This document shows, piece after piece, positions 7,074-15,908 of a stretch of DNA of 64,000 nt (positions within the stretch are counted from its first letter, which is position 1; every line of letters starts with the position of its first letter). The notes below the pieces were generated by a model that saw only the letters and a program-made list of their open reading frames with translations, was not told the origin of the DNA and did no database searches. Source of the DNA: Gudongella sp049310905 (GTDB lineage Bacteria; Bacillota; Clostridia; Tissierellales; Tissierellaceae); contig NZ_JBMEMN010000001.1 of assembly GCF_049310905.1 (NCBI RefSeq), positions 186,001-250,000 of the forward strand, in the 5' to 3' direction. The position numbers were made by a program, and so were the translations under genes.

Positions 7074-9518
7074 CTATTCAGTCTTGTTGAATGTAAGCTT
7101 TTCGCCATCGTATTCAACAGATATTTTTTCATCTTTTGAAACGCTTCCTTTGAGAATCTCTTCAGCTAGCTGATCCTCAATCATCTTTCTGATTGTTCTT
7201 TCAAGTGGTCTTGCTCCGAAAACAGCATCAAATCCATGCTTTGATATATACTTCTTGGTATCCTCTGAAATCTGAATGCGAACGCCTATCTTTTCCATTC
7301 TTTTTTCGAGTTCTCTTACCATTATATCCACAATTTCTTCAATTTGTTCTTCTTCAAGGCCGTGGAAAACAATAACTTCATCCAGCCTGTTTAAAAATTC
7401 CGGTCTAAATGTCCTTTTTAATTCCTCTGTGATAATCTCCTTCATTCTGTCATATTCCTGAACATTCTTGTCCTCTGCAGCTGAAAACCCGAGTACATTC
7501 TGTTTCTTGATGGAAGTTGCGCCTGCATTTGAGGTCATGATTATGACTGTGTTCTTAAAGTCAACAGTCCGCCCTTTGGAATCAGTAAGCCTTCCTTCAT
7601 CAAGTATTTGAAGAAGCATGTTGAATACATCTGGATGTGCCTTTTCTATTTCGTCAAACAAGACTACAGAATATGGCTTTCTTCTAATGGCTTCAGTCAG
7701 TTGTCCGCCTTCATCATAACCTACATATCCCGGAGGTGAACCCACAAGCCTTGAAACAGAGTGCTTTTCCATATACTCACTCATATCTATTCTTACCATC
7801 GCGTCCTCTTCACCGAATAACGCTTCAGCAAGAGCCTTAGCCAGGTGAGTCTTACCTACACCAGTTGGACCAACAAATATAAAGCTTCCTATCGGTTTTT
7901 TCGGATCCTTCAGTCCTACCCTTGCTCTTCTCACAGCAGCAGATACAGCCTTGACCGCTTGGTCCTGCCCTACAACCTTCTTGTGAAGAACCTCTTCCAG
8001 CTTAAGCAGTCGTTCGCTTTCTTCAGTTGTCATTCTGCTTACAGGAACCCCTGTCCAATTGGATACAATCTCAGCGATTTCATCATATCCGACCACAAGA
8101 TTATTCTCCTGCTTATGCTTTTGCCATTTTATCTTTCTGCTTTCAATCTGCTCCTTGATTTCTTTTTCCTGATCTCTTACATTTGCAGCCTTTTCAAAAT
8201 TCTGGGTGTTTATTGCCTCTTCCTTTTCATGTTCAAGCTCCTCTAGCCTTTCCTCAAGATCCTTCAGATCATCAGGAGCGATATAAGTGTTTACCCTGAT
8301 TTTTGATGCAGCTTCATCAATAAGGTCAATAGCTTTGTCAGGGAGGAACCTGTCGGCAATATATCTGTATGAAAGCTCTGCAGCCGCTTCCAGTGCATCA
8401 TCTTGTATCTTTACACCATGATGTGCTTCATATCTATCCCTTAAGCCCTCTAGAATCTTTATGGTATCAGCAATACTGGGTTCTTCCACCATTATAGGTT
8501 GAAGCCTTCTTTCAAGAGCCGTATCCTTTTCAATGTGCTTCCTGTATTCATCAATGGTTGTGGCTCCTATTATCTGCAGCTCTCCCCTTGCAAGGGTTGG
8601 TTTAAGAATATTGGATGCATCTATTGCACCTTCAGCAGCTCCCGCTCCCACAATTGTATGCATCTCATCTATAAAGAGGATTACATCCCCTGCTTCCTTC
8701 AATTCCTTCATAACAGACTTAAGTCTTTCTTCAAACTCACCTCTATATTTTGCACCGGCAATCATTCCAGGCAGGTCAAGAGTTACAATTCTTTTGTTGA
8801 TAATGATCTCAGGCACGTCACCTTCGACAATCTTCTGTGCAAGCCCCTCTGCTATGGCAGTTTTACCAACCCCCGGCTCACCAATGAGTACTGGATTGTT
8901 CTTTGTTCTTCTGCTAAGAACCTGAACGACTCTTTCGATTTCTTTTTTTCTTCCAATTACAGGGTCAATTTCTCCGTCCTGTGCCATTTTATTTAAGTCT
9001 ATACTGTACTTTTCAATACTTGACTCACCTTTTTTTGCATTTTGCTGTTGTTGCTGTGCCTGTTGTTGCTGCTTTGGTGTAGACTCAATTACCTTTTTGG
9101 CAACAGATTCTGCAAGCTTCGCAGGGTCTACTCCTATCCTCCTTAATATTGTAACAGCAATCCCTTCACCTTCTCCAATCAGTCCAAGCAGCAAGTGCTC
9201 AGTACTGACATAATTGTGCCCCAGGTTTCTGGCTTCAGCAGCTGCCAGCTCAAATATTTTCTTGGTCCTAGGTGTAAATCCTACCAGTTCTACACTTTCT
9301 TCTCCCATACCAACAACATCGTAAACCTGTTTTCTAGCCTTGTCAATGGTGGCACCCAATTCCTTAAGACTTAAAGCAGCTATTCCCTGATCCTCAGCAA
9401 TTAGACCCATAAGAAGATGCTCTGTTCCAACGTAGTTGTGATTAAACTTCTTGGCTTCCTCTTGAGCAAGTAAAATTGCCTTTTGAGCTCTTTCTGTAAA
9501 TCTACCATACATTCCCAT
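7074..9518 (-). CDS. clpC: ATP-dependent Clp protease ATPase subunit ClpC
   Basis: AAA+ unfoldase that feeds substrates to ClpP, including proteins marked with phospho-arginine by McsB. The 814 residues hold two N-terminal Clp_N repeats (1-145), a first AAA domain (Walker A GEPGVGKT, about 207), a UVR/coiled-coil middle domain (about 415-485), a second AAA domain (Walker A GPTGVGKT, about 547) and a C-terminal D2-small domain. Between Clp_N and D1 lies a glutamine-rich linker (KQQQQAQQQQQN, about residue 150). Length and motifs are those of the family. It lies 12 bases after mcsB in the ctsR operon. Confidence 0.97.
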   Translation of the reverse strand: MGMYGRFTERAQKAILLAQEEAKKFNHNYVGTEHLLMGLIAEDQGIAALSLKELGATIDKARKQVYDVVGMGEESVELVGFTPRTKKIFELAAAEARNLGHNYVSTEHLLLGLIGEGEGIAVTILRRIGVDPAKLAESVAKKVIESTPKQQQQAQQQQQNAKKGESSIEKYSIDLNKMAQDGEIDPVIGRKKEIERVVQVLSRRTKNNPVLIGEPGVGKTAIAEGLAQKIVEGDVPEIIINKRIVTLDLPGMIAGAKYRGEFEERLKSVMKELKEAGDVILFIDEMHTIVGAGAAEGAIDASNILKPTLARGELQIIGATTIDEYRKHIEKDTALERRLQPIMVEEPSIADTIKILEGLRDRYEAHHGVKIQDDALEAAAELSYRYIADRFLPDKAIDLIDEAASKIRVNTYIAPDDLKDLEERLEELEHEKEEAINTQNFEKAANVRDQEKEIKEQIESRKIKWQKHKQENNLVVGYDEIAEIVSNWTGVPVSRMTTEESERLLKLEEVLHKKVVGQDQAVKAVSAAVRRARVGLKDPKKPIGSFIFVGPTGVGKTHLAKALAEALFGEEDAMVRIDMSEYMEKHSVSRLVGSPPGYVGYDEGGQLTEAIRRKPYSVVLFDEIEKAHPDVFNMLLQILDEGRLTDSKGRTVDFKNTVIIMTSNAGATSIKKQNVLGFSAAEDKNVQEYDRMKEIITEELKRTFRPEFLNRLDEVIVFHGLEEEQIEEIVDIMVRELEKRMEKIGVRIQISEDTKKYISKHGFDAVFGARPLERTIRKMIEDQLAEEILKGSVSKDEKISVEYDGEKLTFNKTE

Positions 9519-9530
9519 ATTCTACCTCCA

Positions 9531-10547
9531 TTACTTGAAATATTCTCTGGTCAGGTCAGCCCTGACTCTGTCTCTCTCTTTTTTATCCATTGCTCTTTTT
9601 TCAGAAACCTGAACATTTCCAGGTTTAATCCATATCATTAATCTGACGAGATCACTACCTCTGAAATCCTTAAGAATTTCAAGATCTGAACCAAGCTTAA
9701 TCATTGATATATGCTTCATGGCCTCCTTGGAAGAAAGAATTCTTGCACTTCTCAAAATTCCCAGAGATCTGTAGACCTTGTCCTCCATCTCTGTAGACTT
9801 CTTTTCGTTTAGATATACCCTTGTGCTTTTTTCTCTTTTAATCAACTGCTGGATAACTCTGTTCAGTTTCTCAATTATCTCTTCCTCAGATTCACCCAGA
9901 GTCAACTGATTGGACACCTGGTAGAGGTCACCAACCGCCTCGGTGCCTTCTCCATATATTCCTCTTATTGTAAGCCCGATCTTTCTAAGCGCATTTGAAA
10001 TACTGCCAATATGCCCCGTCATTGTTACTCCAGGCAGATGCAGCATAACAGATGCCCTCAAGCCTGTACCTGTATTGGTTGGACAAGCAGTCAGATACCC
10101 GAATTCAGCATGATATGCAAAATCCAATTTATCTTCAAGAAGGTCGTCAATCTGTGAACAAAGCTCCCAGCCACCCATCAGATTGAGACCTGGTAACAAT
10201 GTCTGAAGTCTAACATGATCCTCTTCATTTATCATTATTGTAACCTTCTCATCTTCTCGCATAAAGAAGCTGCCCTTGTCAATATTCTCAAGAAGTCCTG
10301 GACTGATTATATGATTTTCCATATATCTTATTCTATCTCTGTTTTCCATTTCACTTAGGCGATGAAACTCGTATTCACCCTCAGGAAACTGCTCCTTAAC
10401 TGCTTGAATTATCTCATCGGCAGTCTCCCGGGACTGATCCCTGGTTGAATACAATGGAAATACCTCTTCCCGAATATTCCTTGCAACCCTAAGCCTAGTA
10501 CTTACCACAACAGGGTCATACTCCTGCGGATCAAGCCATATGGTCAT
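9531..10547 (-). CDS. mcsB: Protein-arginine kinase McsB
   Basis: Phosphorylates arginines of misfolded proteins to target them to ClpCP and controls CtsR. It belongs to the guanido-kinase superfamily: VVVSTRLRVARNI at the N terminus and the catalytic-loop segment YLTACPTNTGTGLRASVMLHLP (shown in part), with the reactive cysteine in TACPTN. The start chosen is ATG at 10547, 8 bases after the AGG of AGAGGTG; upstream in-frame GTG/ATG (10556, 10553) are also open. The gene begins inside the end of mcsA (overlap of about 17 bases), which implies translational coupling. Confidence 0.95.
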   Translation of the reverse strand: MTIWLDPQEYDPVVVSTRLRVARNIREEVFPLYSTRDQSRETADEIIQAVKEQFPEGEYEFHRLSEMENRDRIRYMENHIISPGLLENIDKGSFFMREDEKVTIMINEEDHVRLQTLLPGLNLMGGWELCSQIDDLLEDKLDFAYHAEFGYLTACPTNTGTGLRASVMLHLPGVTMTGHIGSISNALRKIGLTIRGIYGEGTEAVGDLYQVSNQLTLGESEEEIIEKLNRVIQQLIKREKSTRVYLNEKKSTEMEDKVYRSLGILRSARILSSKEAMKHISMIKLGSDLEILKDFRGSDLVRLMIWIKPGNVQVSEKRAMDKKERDRVRADLTREYFK

Positions 10548-11028
10548 TTTCATCACCTCTTTTATCTGAATCCATTACTTTCTTGATTCTCTTGATTTCA
10601 TCCCTTAGAACAGCAGCTTTTTCATACTCCTCCTGCTTGACGGCTTCGTGAAGCTCCTTATCCAAATGATTGATATCTTCCTGATGCCTTATCATTGAAT
10701 AGCCTCTCTTTGGAATCTTTCCGTTATGCTTCGTGTGTCCGTGGATTCCTCTTATAACATTCTCAAGTTCCTTGCCGAATGCATCGTAGCACTTGGAGCA
10801 TCCAAGCTTGCCTGTAGATCTAAATTTCTCGTAACTTAAGCCACAGTTCGGACATTTTGTATCTATATCTATTCCTTCAAATAACTTGTGGAGAGGAAAT
10901 TGTTCATGAAGATCCTTCTGAATTCCTGAAGCACATACTTCACAAAGATGATGCTCTTCCATAACTCCATTTATTACGCTGGTGAAATGAATCTTTGCTT
11001 CCCTTTCATTGCAGGATTCACATTTCAT
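10531..11028 (-). CDS. mcsA: Protein-arginine kinase activator McsA
   Basis: Activator and partner of McsB. The 165-residue protein shows the expected zinc-binding CxxC pairs (CESCNE at 3, CEVCAS at 29, CPNCGL at 59, CSKCYD at 77) and a C-terminal UvrB/UvrC (UVR) helical motif (LDKELHEAVKQEEYEKAAVL). It follows ctsR after 18 bases and overlaps mcsB. All four cysteine pairs are intact. Confidence 0.95.
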   Translation of the reverse strand: MKCESCNEREAKIHFTSVINGVMEEHHLCEVCASGIQKDLHEQFPLHKLFEGIDIDTKCPNCGLSYEKFRSTGKLGCSKCYDAFGKELENVIRGIHGHTKHNGKIPKRGYSMIRHQEDINHLDKELHEAVKQEEYEKAAVLRDEIKRIKKVMDSDKRGDENDHMA

Positions 11029-11046
11029 AATCTGTCACACTCCAAT

Positions 11047-11502
11047 CTATTTAACCAAAATCAGCAATATATTTCTAAGAACAGAAGCTCTAATTACATT
11101 CCTGTCCCCCGGACCACAATTAAATGCTCTGTCACTGACAGCAGCCTTGATAATCTCAGCCTCCCTGCTGGTTATTATTTCTTCTTCCTTCAAAGCAATC
11201 AATATTTCATAGGCTTTGTTTTCAGTAAGCGACTCCCCAACGATATTCTGAATGATATTGTTCAGATTTATATCCTCCTGGAGCTTTACTTTTACTATTC
11301 TAATATACCCACCGCCGCCTCTTCTACTCTCAATATAGTAACCCTTGTAGGGGGTAAATCTTGTACTTAGGACATAGTTTATCTGTGAAGGGGCACATTC
11401 AAACTGGCTTGCCAACTCATTTCTTTGAATTTCCACAACCCCGTCCATTTCCTCAATCAACTCCTTGAGGAATTTTTCAATAATGTTGCTTAATCCTGCC
11501 AT
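11047..11502 (-). CDS. ctsR: Transcriptional repressor CtsR
   Basis: Class III heat-shock repressor that binds operators of clpC and clpP-type genes. It is 151 residues long with the N-terminal winged helix (NELASQFECAPSQINYVL) and the glycine-rich thermosensing wing (ESRRGGGGYIRIVK). A good CtsR box lies 21 bases upstream of its start (11523-11539), so the operon is probably autoregulated. It is first in ctsR-mcsA-mcsB-clpC-radA. AGAAGGG supplies the ribosome binding site. Confidence 0.96.
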   Translation of the reverse strand: MAGLSNIIEKFLKELIEEMDGVVEIQRNELASQFECAPSQINYVLSTRFTPYKGYYIESRRGGGGYIRIVKVKLQEDINLNNIIQNIVGESLTENKAYEILIALKEEEIITSREAEIIKAAVSDRAFNCGPGDRNVIRASVLRNILLILVK

Positions 11503-11522
11503 TAATATCCCTTCTTTCTGAC

Positions 11523-11539
11523 TTTGACTTTCTTTGTCT
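11523..11539 (-). promoter_or_regulatory. CtsR operator
   Basis: The minus strand reads AGACAAAGAAAGTCAAA, which matches the CtsR consensus RGTCAAANANRGTCAAA at all fixed positions but one. It ends 20 bases before the ctsR start codon. No clear -35/-10 was found next to it; the promoter must overlap the terminator stem of the gene upstream or lie close to it. Confidence 0.8.
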
Positions 11540-11545
11540 TTTACC

Positions 11546-11574
11546 CAAAAAAATTAAGCCCTAACAGGCTTAAT
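11546..11574 (-). terminator. Terminator of the transglutaminase gene
   Basis: The minus strand has ATTAAGCC, a short loop and GGGCTTAAT followed by TTTTTTT, just after the gene that ends at 11585. It separates that gene from ctsR. Confidence 0.8.
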
Positions 11575-11584
11575 CTAATATTAT

Positions 11585-12367
11585 CTAATATTCTCTAACT
11601 TTTTGATAATCAAGTTCACTTTTGGCCATCTCTACTGTCATACCATTTTGGTAATAGGCAGCATCAAATGTTGTGTCAATTATCATCCAGCTTCCGTTTA
11701 CATAGACTTCATTCCATGCATGGTATACGTCTACTCCTGCAGTATATCCCTTGACAAGCTTGGTAGGGATTCCTTGGGATCTCATAAGTCCTGCAAAAAG
11801 GGCTGAGTAATCGTAGCAGATTCCCTGACCACTTGTTATGGTATCATCTATTGATGGTATGTAGGAATTGTTTATATAATTAATCTTGTCGTAATCATAT
11901 TTTATGTTGTTTGTGATATGGTTGTAGGCCTTTACCACTTTCTGATAGTCTGTTTCCATACCATGAAACAATGCATTGGCCAATACCGGCATCAGGCTTT
12001 GATTAGCCCAGTATACAGGTTGACTTGAAGTCAGGTATACATTTTCGTTCCACTGTGAAACGTTCATTTCTGATTTTCCAAGTACCTGATATTTGTTTCC
12101 TTCGATGTTTTTTAGAAGCTTAACAGTATATAGTCCATCTCCAAGTTGCAGAGGGATATGTTCCTGTGTGTTGTTCATGCTGTAGAAGTACTTTTCAGTT
12201 CCCTTCTCAACCATGACTCTAACATTGCTGCCGTATGCTACGCTATCTATCCTAAGTTGACTATTGTCCATTGATGTCACGCCGAAGCTCTCTGCAGCGT
12301 TTGATATTCCAATTGACCCAAATAAAAAAACAAATACTAATAAAAGGCTCAGAACTCTCCTCTTCAT
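11585..12367 (-). CDS. Secreted transglutaminase-like protein
   Basis: A 260-residue exported protein: N-terminal signal peptide (MKRRVLSLLLVFVFLFGSIG, cleavage near SNA-AE), a beta-rich region, then a transglutaminase-like cysteine protease core with the triad C184 (GQGICYDYSA), H216 (VYHAWNE) and D231 (IIDTTFD). Such proteins can cut or cross-link surface proteins; the substrate is unknown. The gene is preceded by a c-di-GMP-I riboswitch whose closing stem touches the ribosome binding site AAAGGAG, so its translation is probably set by c-di-GMP, consistent with a role in attachment or motility change. Confidence 0.88.
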   Translation of the reverse strand: MKRRVLSLLLVFVFLFGSIGISNAAESFGVTSMDNSQLRIDSVAYGSNVRVMVEKGTEKYFYSMNNTQEHIPLQLGDGLYTVKLLKNIEGNKYQVLGKSEMNVSQWNENVYLTSSQPVYWANQSLMPVLANALFHGMETDYQKVVKAYNHITNNIKYDYDKINYINNSYIPSIDDTITSGQGICYDYSALFAGLMRSQGIPTKLVKGYTAGVDVYHAWNEVYVNGSWMIIDTTFDAAYYQNGMTVEMAKSELDYQKVREY

Positions 12368-12383
12368 TTGTAAACTCTCCTTT

Positions 12384-12452
12384 CGGTAGCTGGCTGCCTT
12401 TTCAGGCCCTATAGCTTTGCGTCCCTACCTCTCGATAGGTTTGCCTTTATCG
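12384..12452 (-). promoter_or_regulatory. Cyclic di-GMP-I (GEMM) riboswitch
   Basis: The minus strand shows the class I consensus in order: AGGCAAACCTATC, a GAGA tetraloop closing the first stem, GGTAGGGACGCAAAGC, a short second stem around GGGCCTGAAAAGGC, then AGCC and AGCTACC to close. The GNRA loop and the conserved GACGCAAAGC are exact. The ribosome binding site AAAGGAG of the transglutaminase gene follows directly after the last paired bases, which suggests control of translation. The usual T-tract terminator is not seen. Confidence 0.93.
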
Positions 12453-12527
12453 TTTGACAGCATACAAAAAGGGAATGCCTTAGTGTATTTGTCATACTCT
12501 TTGTAATGCTATTTAGTTTTCATAAAT

Positions 12528-12555
12528 ATTATACCACAATGTAATGCTATGTAAA
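12528..12555 (-). promoter_or_regulatory. Sigma-A-type promoter upstream of the c-di-GMP riboswitch
   Basis: TTTACA (12550-12555) and TATAAT (12528-12533) on the minus strand with a 16-base spacer. A direct repeat TAGCATTACA brackets the -10 region (about 12503 and 12543), possibly an operator. The promoter sits about 75 bases upstream of the riboswitch. Confidence 0.65.
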
Positions 12556-12583
12556 CCCTATTTTTTCAATTATTACAGAAATT

Positions 12584-12610
12584 TTCAGCCCGGCATAAAA
12601 CCGGGCTGAA
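12584..12610 (-). terminator. Hairpin terminator after the EF-G paralogue
   Basis: A perfect 10-bp GC-rich stem (TTCAGCCCGG and complement) with a 7-base loop directly after the gene ending at 12618. The T-tract is broken (AATTTCTG), so it may be only partly effective. Confidence 0.65.
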
Positions 12611-12617
12611 TGGATGG

Positions 12618-14687
12618 CTAGTTATTCTCTTTTTCTGCTTTTGCTTCAGCAATTATTTTATCTGCAATCATTTGTGGAACTTCATCATATCTTGTGAAAT
12701 TCATTGTAAAACTACCTCTTGCCTGGGTCATTGCTCTAAGGTCAATTGCGTATTCAAACATTTCAGTATGCGGAGCTTCTGCAATTATCTTCTGGCTACC
12801 GTCAGCCTGCTGCTCCATTCCAAGAATTCTACCCCTACGCTTGTTCATGTCTCCCATTACATCGCCCATATAATCCTCAGGTATTGAAACCTCAACCCTT
12901 ACTATAGGCTCAAGAAGTATTGGTTTGGCTGCTTCCATGCCCTTCTTGAATGCAATTGATGCTGCAATCTTAAATGCCATCTCGTTTGAATCTACATCAT
13001 GGTATGACCCATCAAAAAGAATAGCTTTAATATTTACTACAGGGAATCCTGCCAATACTCCTTGCTCAAGGGATTCTCTCACTCCCTTTTCAACTGCTGG
13101 CCAGAAGTTTCTTGGAACTGATCCTCCAAAGATCTGCTCTTCAAAGATGAATTCTTCCTCGCTTGGTTCGAATTTCATATGAACATCACCGTATTGTCCG
13201 GCTCCGCCAGATTGTTTCTTGTGTTTTCCCTGAACTGTTGAAGATCCTTTTATTGTTTCTCTAAATGCAATCTTAGGACTCTTCAGCACTACATCCACAC
13301 CAAAGTTGGTCTTTAGTTTATCGACGATTACTGTAAGCTGCATATTGCCTTGTCCACCAATCAACAGCTGTTTTGTCTCAGTGTTTCTTTCAATGACAAA
13401 TGTCGGGTCTTCATCAATCATCTTGTTAAGGGATGTACCGATTTTTTCCTCGTCACCCTTATTCTTTGGCTCAACTGCCATAAATAAAGTTGGTTGAGGA
13501 TATTTTATTGTTTCATAAAGTGTCTGGTCTGATTTCTCGCACAAGGTATCTCCTGTTTGAGTATATGCCATTTTTGAAGTGGCTCCAATATCTCCTGCCA
13601 TTATTTCAGAAACCTCAATTTGGTTCTTTCCTCTTAGGATGAACAGCCCTCCAAGCTTCTCGGATTTTTCCTTTGTTGAATTGTAGAGGTCTGTATCTTT
13701 TGTTAGCTTGCCAGAAACAACCTTGAACAAGGTCAATTTTCCAACAAACGGGTCAACGATTGTCTTGAATACAATGGCTGAGAATGGTTCGTTTACATCT
13801 ACCCTTCTTACAATTTCTTGTCCATTTTTGGTTCCGGTAGCACTTCCAACATCAGCTGGAGATGGAATATATCTTTGTATCAAATCAAGCAGGAAGTCAG
13901 CTCCGATTGCCTTTTCAGCACAACCTACCACTAATGGAACGAGCGCTCCGCTTGAAACACTCCCTCTGATTCCCCTTGTTACCTCTTCTGATGTAAATGC
14001 TTCGCCTTCGAAGTACTTTTCCATAAGTTCCTCTTCAGACAATGCGATCCTTTCCATAAAGATTTCTCTGTATTCATTGACTTTTTCCTTCTGCTCATCG
14101 CTTAGGGGAACTTCTTTTCTATTTTTTCCTTCGTATTCATATGCAACTTCATCTATTAGATTTGCAAAGCCTTTGAATCCCTCACCTGTTACAGTAGGGT
14201 ATGCAAATGGAACGATTTTGTCCCCGAACTTGCTTATCAAATCTTCAAGCAACTTGTCAAAGTTGATGTTTTCCTTGTCCATTTTATTTACAAATATAAT
14301 TCTTGGAGTGTCGTACTTTTCAAGGTTCTTCCATGCTTTTTCAGTTCCTACCTCAATTCCTGAAGAAGCATCAACAAGAAGCACTGAACCTTCGCTTGCT
14401 CTCTTCGCTCCGTACATTTCTCCAATAAAGTCGAAATATCCGGGGGTATCCAGAATATTAAATTTAATATTATTCCATTCTACAGGAACTACAGCTGTTC
14501 CGATTGAAACACTCCTGGCAATTTCTTGTTTATCAAAGTCTGAAACTGTGTTTCCATCTGTTACCTTTCCTTGTCTTGTAGTTACACCTGTTGCAAATAG
14601 CATTGCTTCCGTTAAAGTGGTCTTTCCGTTACTGCTGTGCCCAAGAAGGGCTACGTTTCTGATCTTATCCGTTGAGTACGCTTTCAA
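12618..14687 (-). CDS. Elongation factor G paralogue (EF-G2-like GTPase)
   Basis: A 689-residue translational GTPase of the EF-G family: G1 loop GHSSNGKTTL (about residue 16), G3 DTPGYFDF, G4 NKMD, then domains II to V, ending in the EF-G C-terminal fold. The effector region (TVSDFDKQEIARSVSIGTAV) and overall divergence match the non-canonical EF-G2 group rather than the main fusA gene, which normally lies in the str operon with rpsL, rpsG and tuf. The precise role is unknown. It starts with TTG at 14687 behind GGGGG; its promoter is at 14778-14806 and it stands alone. Confidence 0.88.
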   Translation of the reverse strand: MKAYSTDKIRNVALLGHSSNGKTTLTEAMLFATGVTTRQGKVTDGNTVSDFDKQEIARSVSIGTAVVPVEWNNIKFNILDTPGYFDFIGEMYGAKRASEGSVLLVDASSGIEVGTEKAWKNLEKYDTPRIIFVNKMDKENINFDKLLEDLISKFGDKIVPFAYPTVTGEGFKGFANLIDEVAYEYEGKNRKEVPLSDEQKEKVNEYREIFMERIALSEEELMEKYFEGEAFTSEEVTRGIRGSVSSGALVPLVVGCAEKAIGADFLLDLIQRYIPSPADVGSATGTKNGQEIVRRVDVNEPFSAIVFKTIVDPFVGKLTLFKVVSGKLTKDTDLYNSTKEKSEKLGGLFILRGKNQIEVSEIMAGDIGATSKMAYTQTGDTLCEKSDQTLYETIKYPQPTLFMAVEPKNKGDEEKIGTSLNKMIDEDPTFVIERNTETKQLLIGGQGNMQLTVIVDKLKTNFGVDVVLKSPKIAFRETIKGSSTVQGKHKKQSGGAGQYGDVHMKFEPSEEEFIFEEQIFGGSVPRNFWPAVEKGVRESLEQGVLAGFPVVNIKAILFDGSYHDVDSNEMAFKIAASIAFKKGMEAAKPILLEPIVRVEVSIPEDYMGDVMGDMNKRRGRILGMEQQADGSQKIIAEAPHTEMFEYAIDLRAMTQARGSFTMNFTRYDEVPQMIADKIIAEAKAEKENN

Positions 14688-14777
14688 GATACATTCCCCC
14701 TAACTAGAATTTTAAAGATATGATAACCTTTTCAATTACTGCAATTTTCAAACAAGTTTGAATTCTACACCTATTCA

Positions 14778-14806
14778 TTATAACATGAATCTTTTCTAGA
14801 ATCAAA
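14778..14806 (-). promoter_or_regulatory. Sigma-A-type promoter of the EF-G paralogue
   Basis: TTGATT (14801-14806) and TATAAT (14778-14783) on the minus strand, 17 bases apart, about 90 bases upstream of the TTG start at 14687. The leader between holds no recognised riboswitch. Confidence 0.7.
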
Positions 14807-14821
14807 ATATTATTTGGGCAC

Positions 14822-14846
14822 AAAAAAGCACCCCAAAGGGGCACTC
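14822..14846 (-). terminator. Terminator of the DsrE-like gene
   Basis: Minus strand: AGTGCCCC, TTT loop, GGGGTGCT, then a T-run. It lies 20 bases after the gene that ends at 14865. Confidence 0.8.
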
Positions 14847-14864
14847 CATCTTGTTTTTTTTAGT

Positions 14865-15203
14865 TTAAAGCGTGATAATTTCGTAGCCGTCTTTTATGTA
14901 GTCTTCCATTGCAGGATGACCTTCTAGATTGCCTTTTAAGGGTATTCCAACTGTCTCATTGAATTCAAGTACGCCAAGTTTGGCTGAGCAAGCCTTGCAA
15001 ATACAATCAAACAATCCCAAATCCTTTGCTTTTAAGTAAAGTTTATTCTCACTTTTTTCAAGCTTCTCAATAATAGTTACGGCTTCACCCTCCATTATTA
15101 TCTTTACAGGTACTCCTTTGTTGTGAAAATCAATGGCATTTAAGACCAGGTGCATAAAGCACATATCATCACCTCTAAATGCAAAAAACGCTATCTTTCT
15201 CAT
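14865..15203 (-). CDS. DsrE-family small protein
   Basis: A 112-residue protein of the DsrE/DsrF-like fold (begins MRKIAFFAFRGDDMCFMHLV with an alternating beta-alpha pattern). It has a CICKAC pair of cysteines at about residue 70, typical of the sulphur-relay or peroxiredoxin-like members. The substrate is unknown. It follows the alkA-like gene after 19 bases and has its own terminator. The family call is by pattern and moderately sure. Confidence 0.72.
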   Translation of the reverse strand: MRKIAFFAFRGDDMCFMHLVLNAIDFHNKGVPVKIIMEGEAVTIIEKLEKSENKLYLKAKDLGLFDCICKACSAKLGVLEFNETVGIPLKGNLEGHPAMEDYIKDGYEIITL

Positions 15204-15222
15204 ATTGTCCAGCTCCTTTCAA

Positions 15223-15831
15223 TTACTGCCTGTTTGCGGATTCCTTCCATAGATACAAGGATGCAACGGTGCCATATGGGCTGAAAAGCTCCCTGAAATA
15301 AGGATGCAGTTCCTTCTTAACCTCAGCCAATTCGTAAGCTGATTCCAATCCGCGTCTTATTCCAAGGTCATCAAAGCTCAAAACATTCTCTCTTCCAAAT
15401 GAGAATATCAGCATCATCTCCGCGGTCCACTTTCCAACACCCTTAAGACCAACAAGGGTTTGGATTATCTCCTCATCGGAAAGTGCCTTCAAACTCTCAA
15501 AGTCAATCTGACCTTCTATTACAGCTTCTGCTATACCCTTGATATACCCTGCTTTTCTGAAGGATAATCCACATTCCTGAATATCCTCAAGTGTTAAACA
15601 ATTCAATTTATTGGCTGAAAGCCCACCAGACTTTTCTACCAGTCTCCTCTCAACAGTAATTGCTGCTTTTGTTGAAATCTGCTGACTGACAACACTGGAA
15701 ACCAGTGCTGAAAATGGGTCTGGATTCACTTCTCTTTCAATATGTCCATACTTTTCTATAAGCCCCCTCATTACATGGTCCCTATTTGATAAATATTCTT
15801 TTTCCTTGTCTCCGTAATTAAAGTATTTCAT
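15223..15831 (-). CDS. DNA-3-methyladenine glycosylase II (AlkA-like)
   Basis: Base excision of alkylated purines. The 202-residue protein consists of the HhH-GPD core: helix-hairpin-helix LVGLKGVGKWTAEMMLIF (about 129-146) followed by the catalytic Asp in LSFDDLGIRRGL. There is no iron-sulphur cluster motif and no N-terminal AlkA domain, so it is the short bacterial form. It is divergent from the plus-strand gene at 15909 and co-directional with the DsrE-like gene. Confidence 0.87.
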   Translation of the reverse strand: MKYFNYGDKEKEYLSNRDHVMRGLIEKYGHIEREVNPDPFSALVSSVVSQQISTKAAITVERRLVEKSGGLSANKLNCLTLEDIQECGLSFRKAGYIKGIAEAVIEGQIDFESLKALSDEEIIQTLVGLKGVGKWTAEMMLIFSFGRENVLSFDDLGIRRGLESAYELAEVKKELHPYFRELFSPYGTVASLYLWKESANRQ

Positions 15832-15908
15832 GCTTTCACCATACTCTTTCTCAAAAGATTAAATTTTGTTACAATATATATAAGTCAATAACCAGGAGGT
15901 CCGGTAAA

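Noticed and set aside
8499..8996. Open frame on the plus strand (165 aa)
   Set aside because: Antisense to clpC; no ribosome binding site and composition unlike a real protein.
13708..14703. Open 331-aa frame on the plus strand
   Set aside because: It is the antisense shadow of the EF-G paralogue; it is Ser/Thr/Pro-rich in a way typical of reversed codon use, and has no ribosome binding site.
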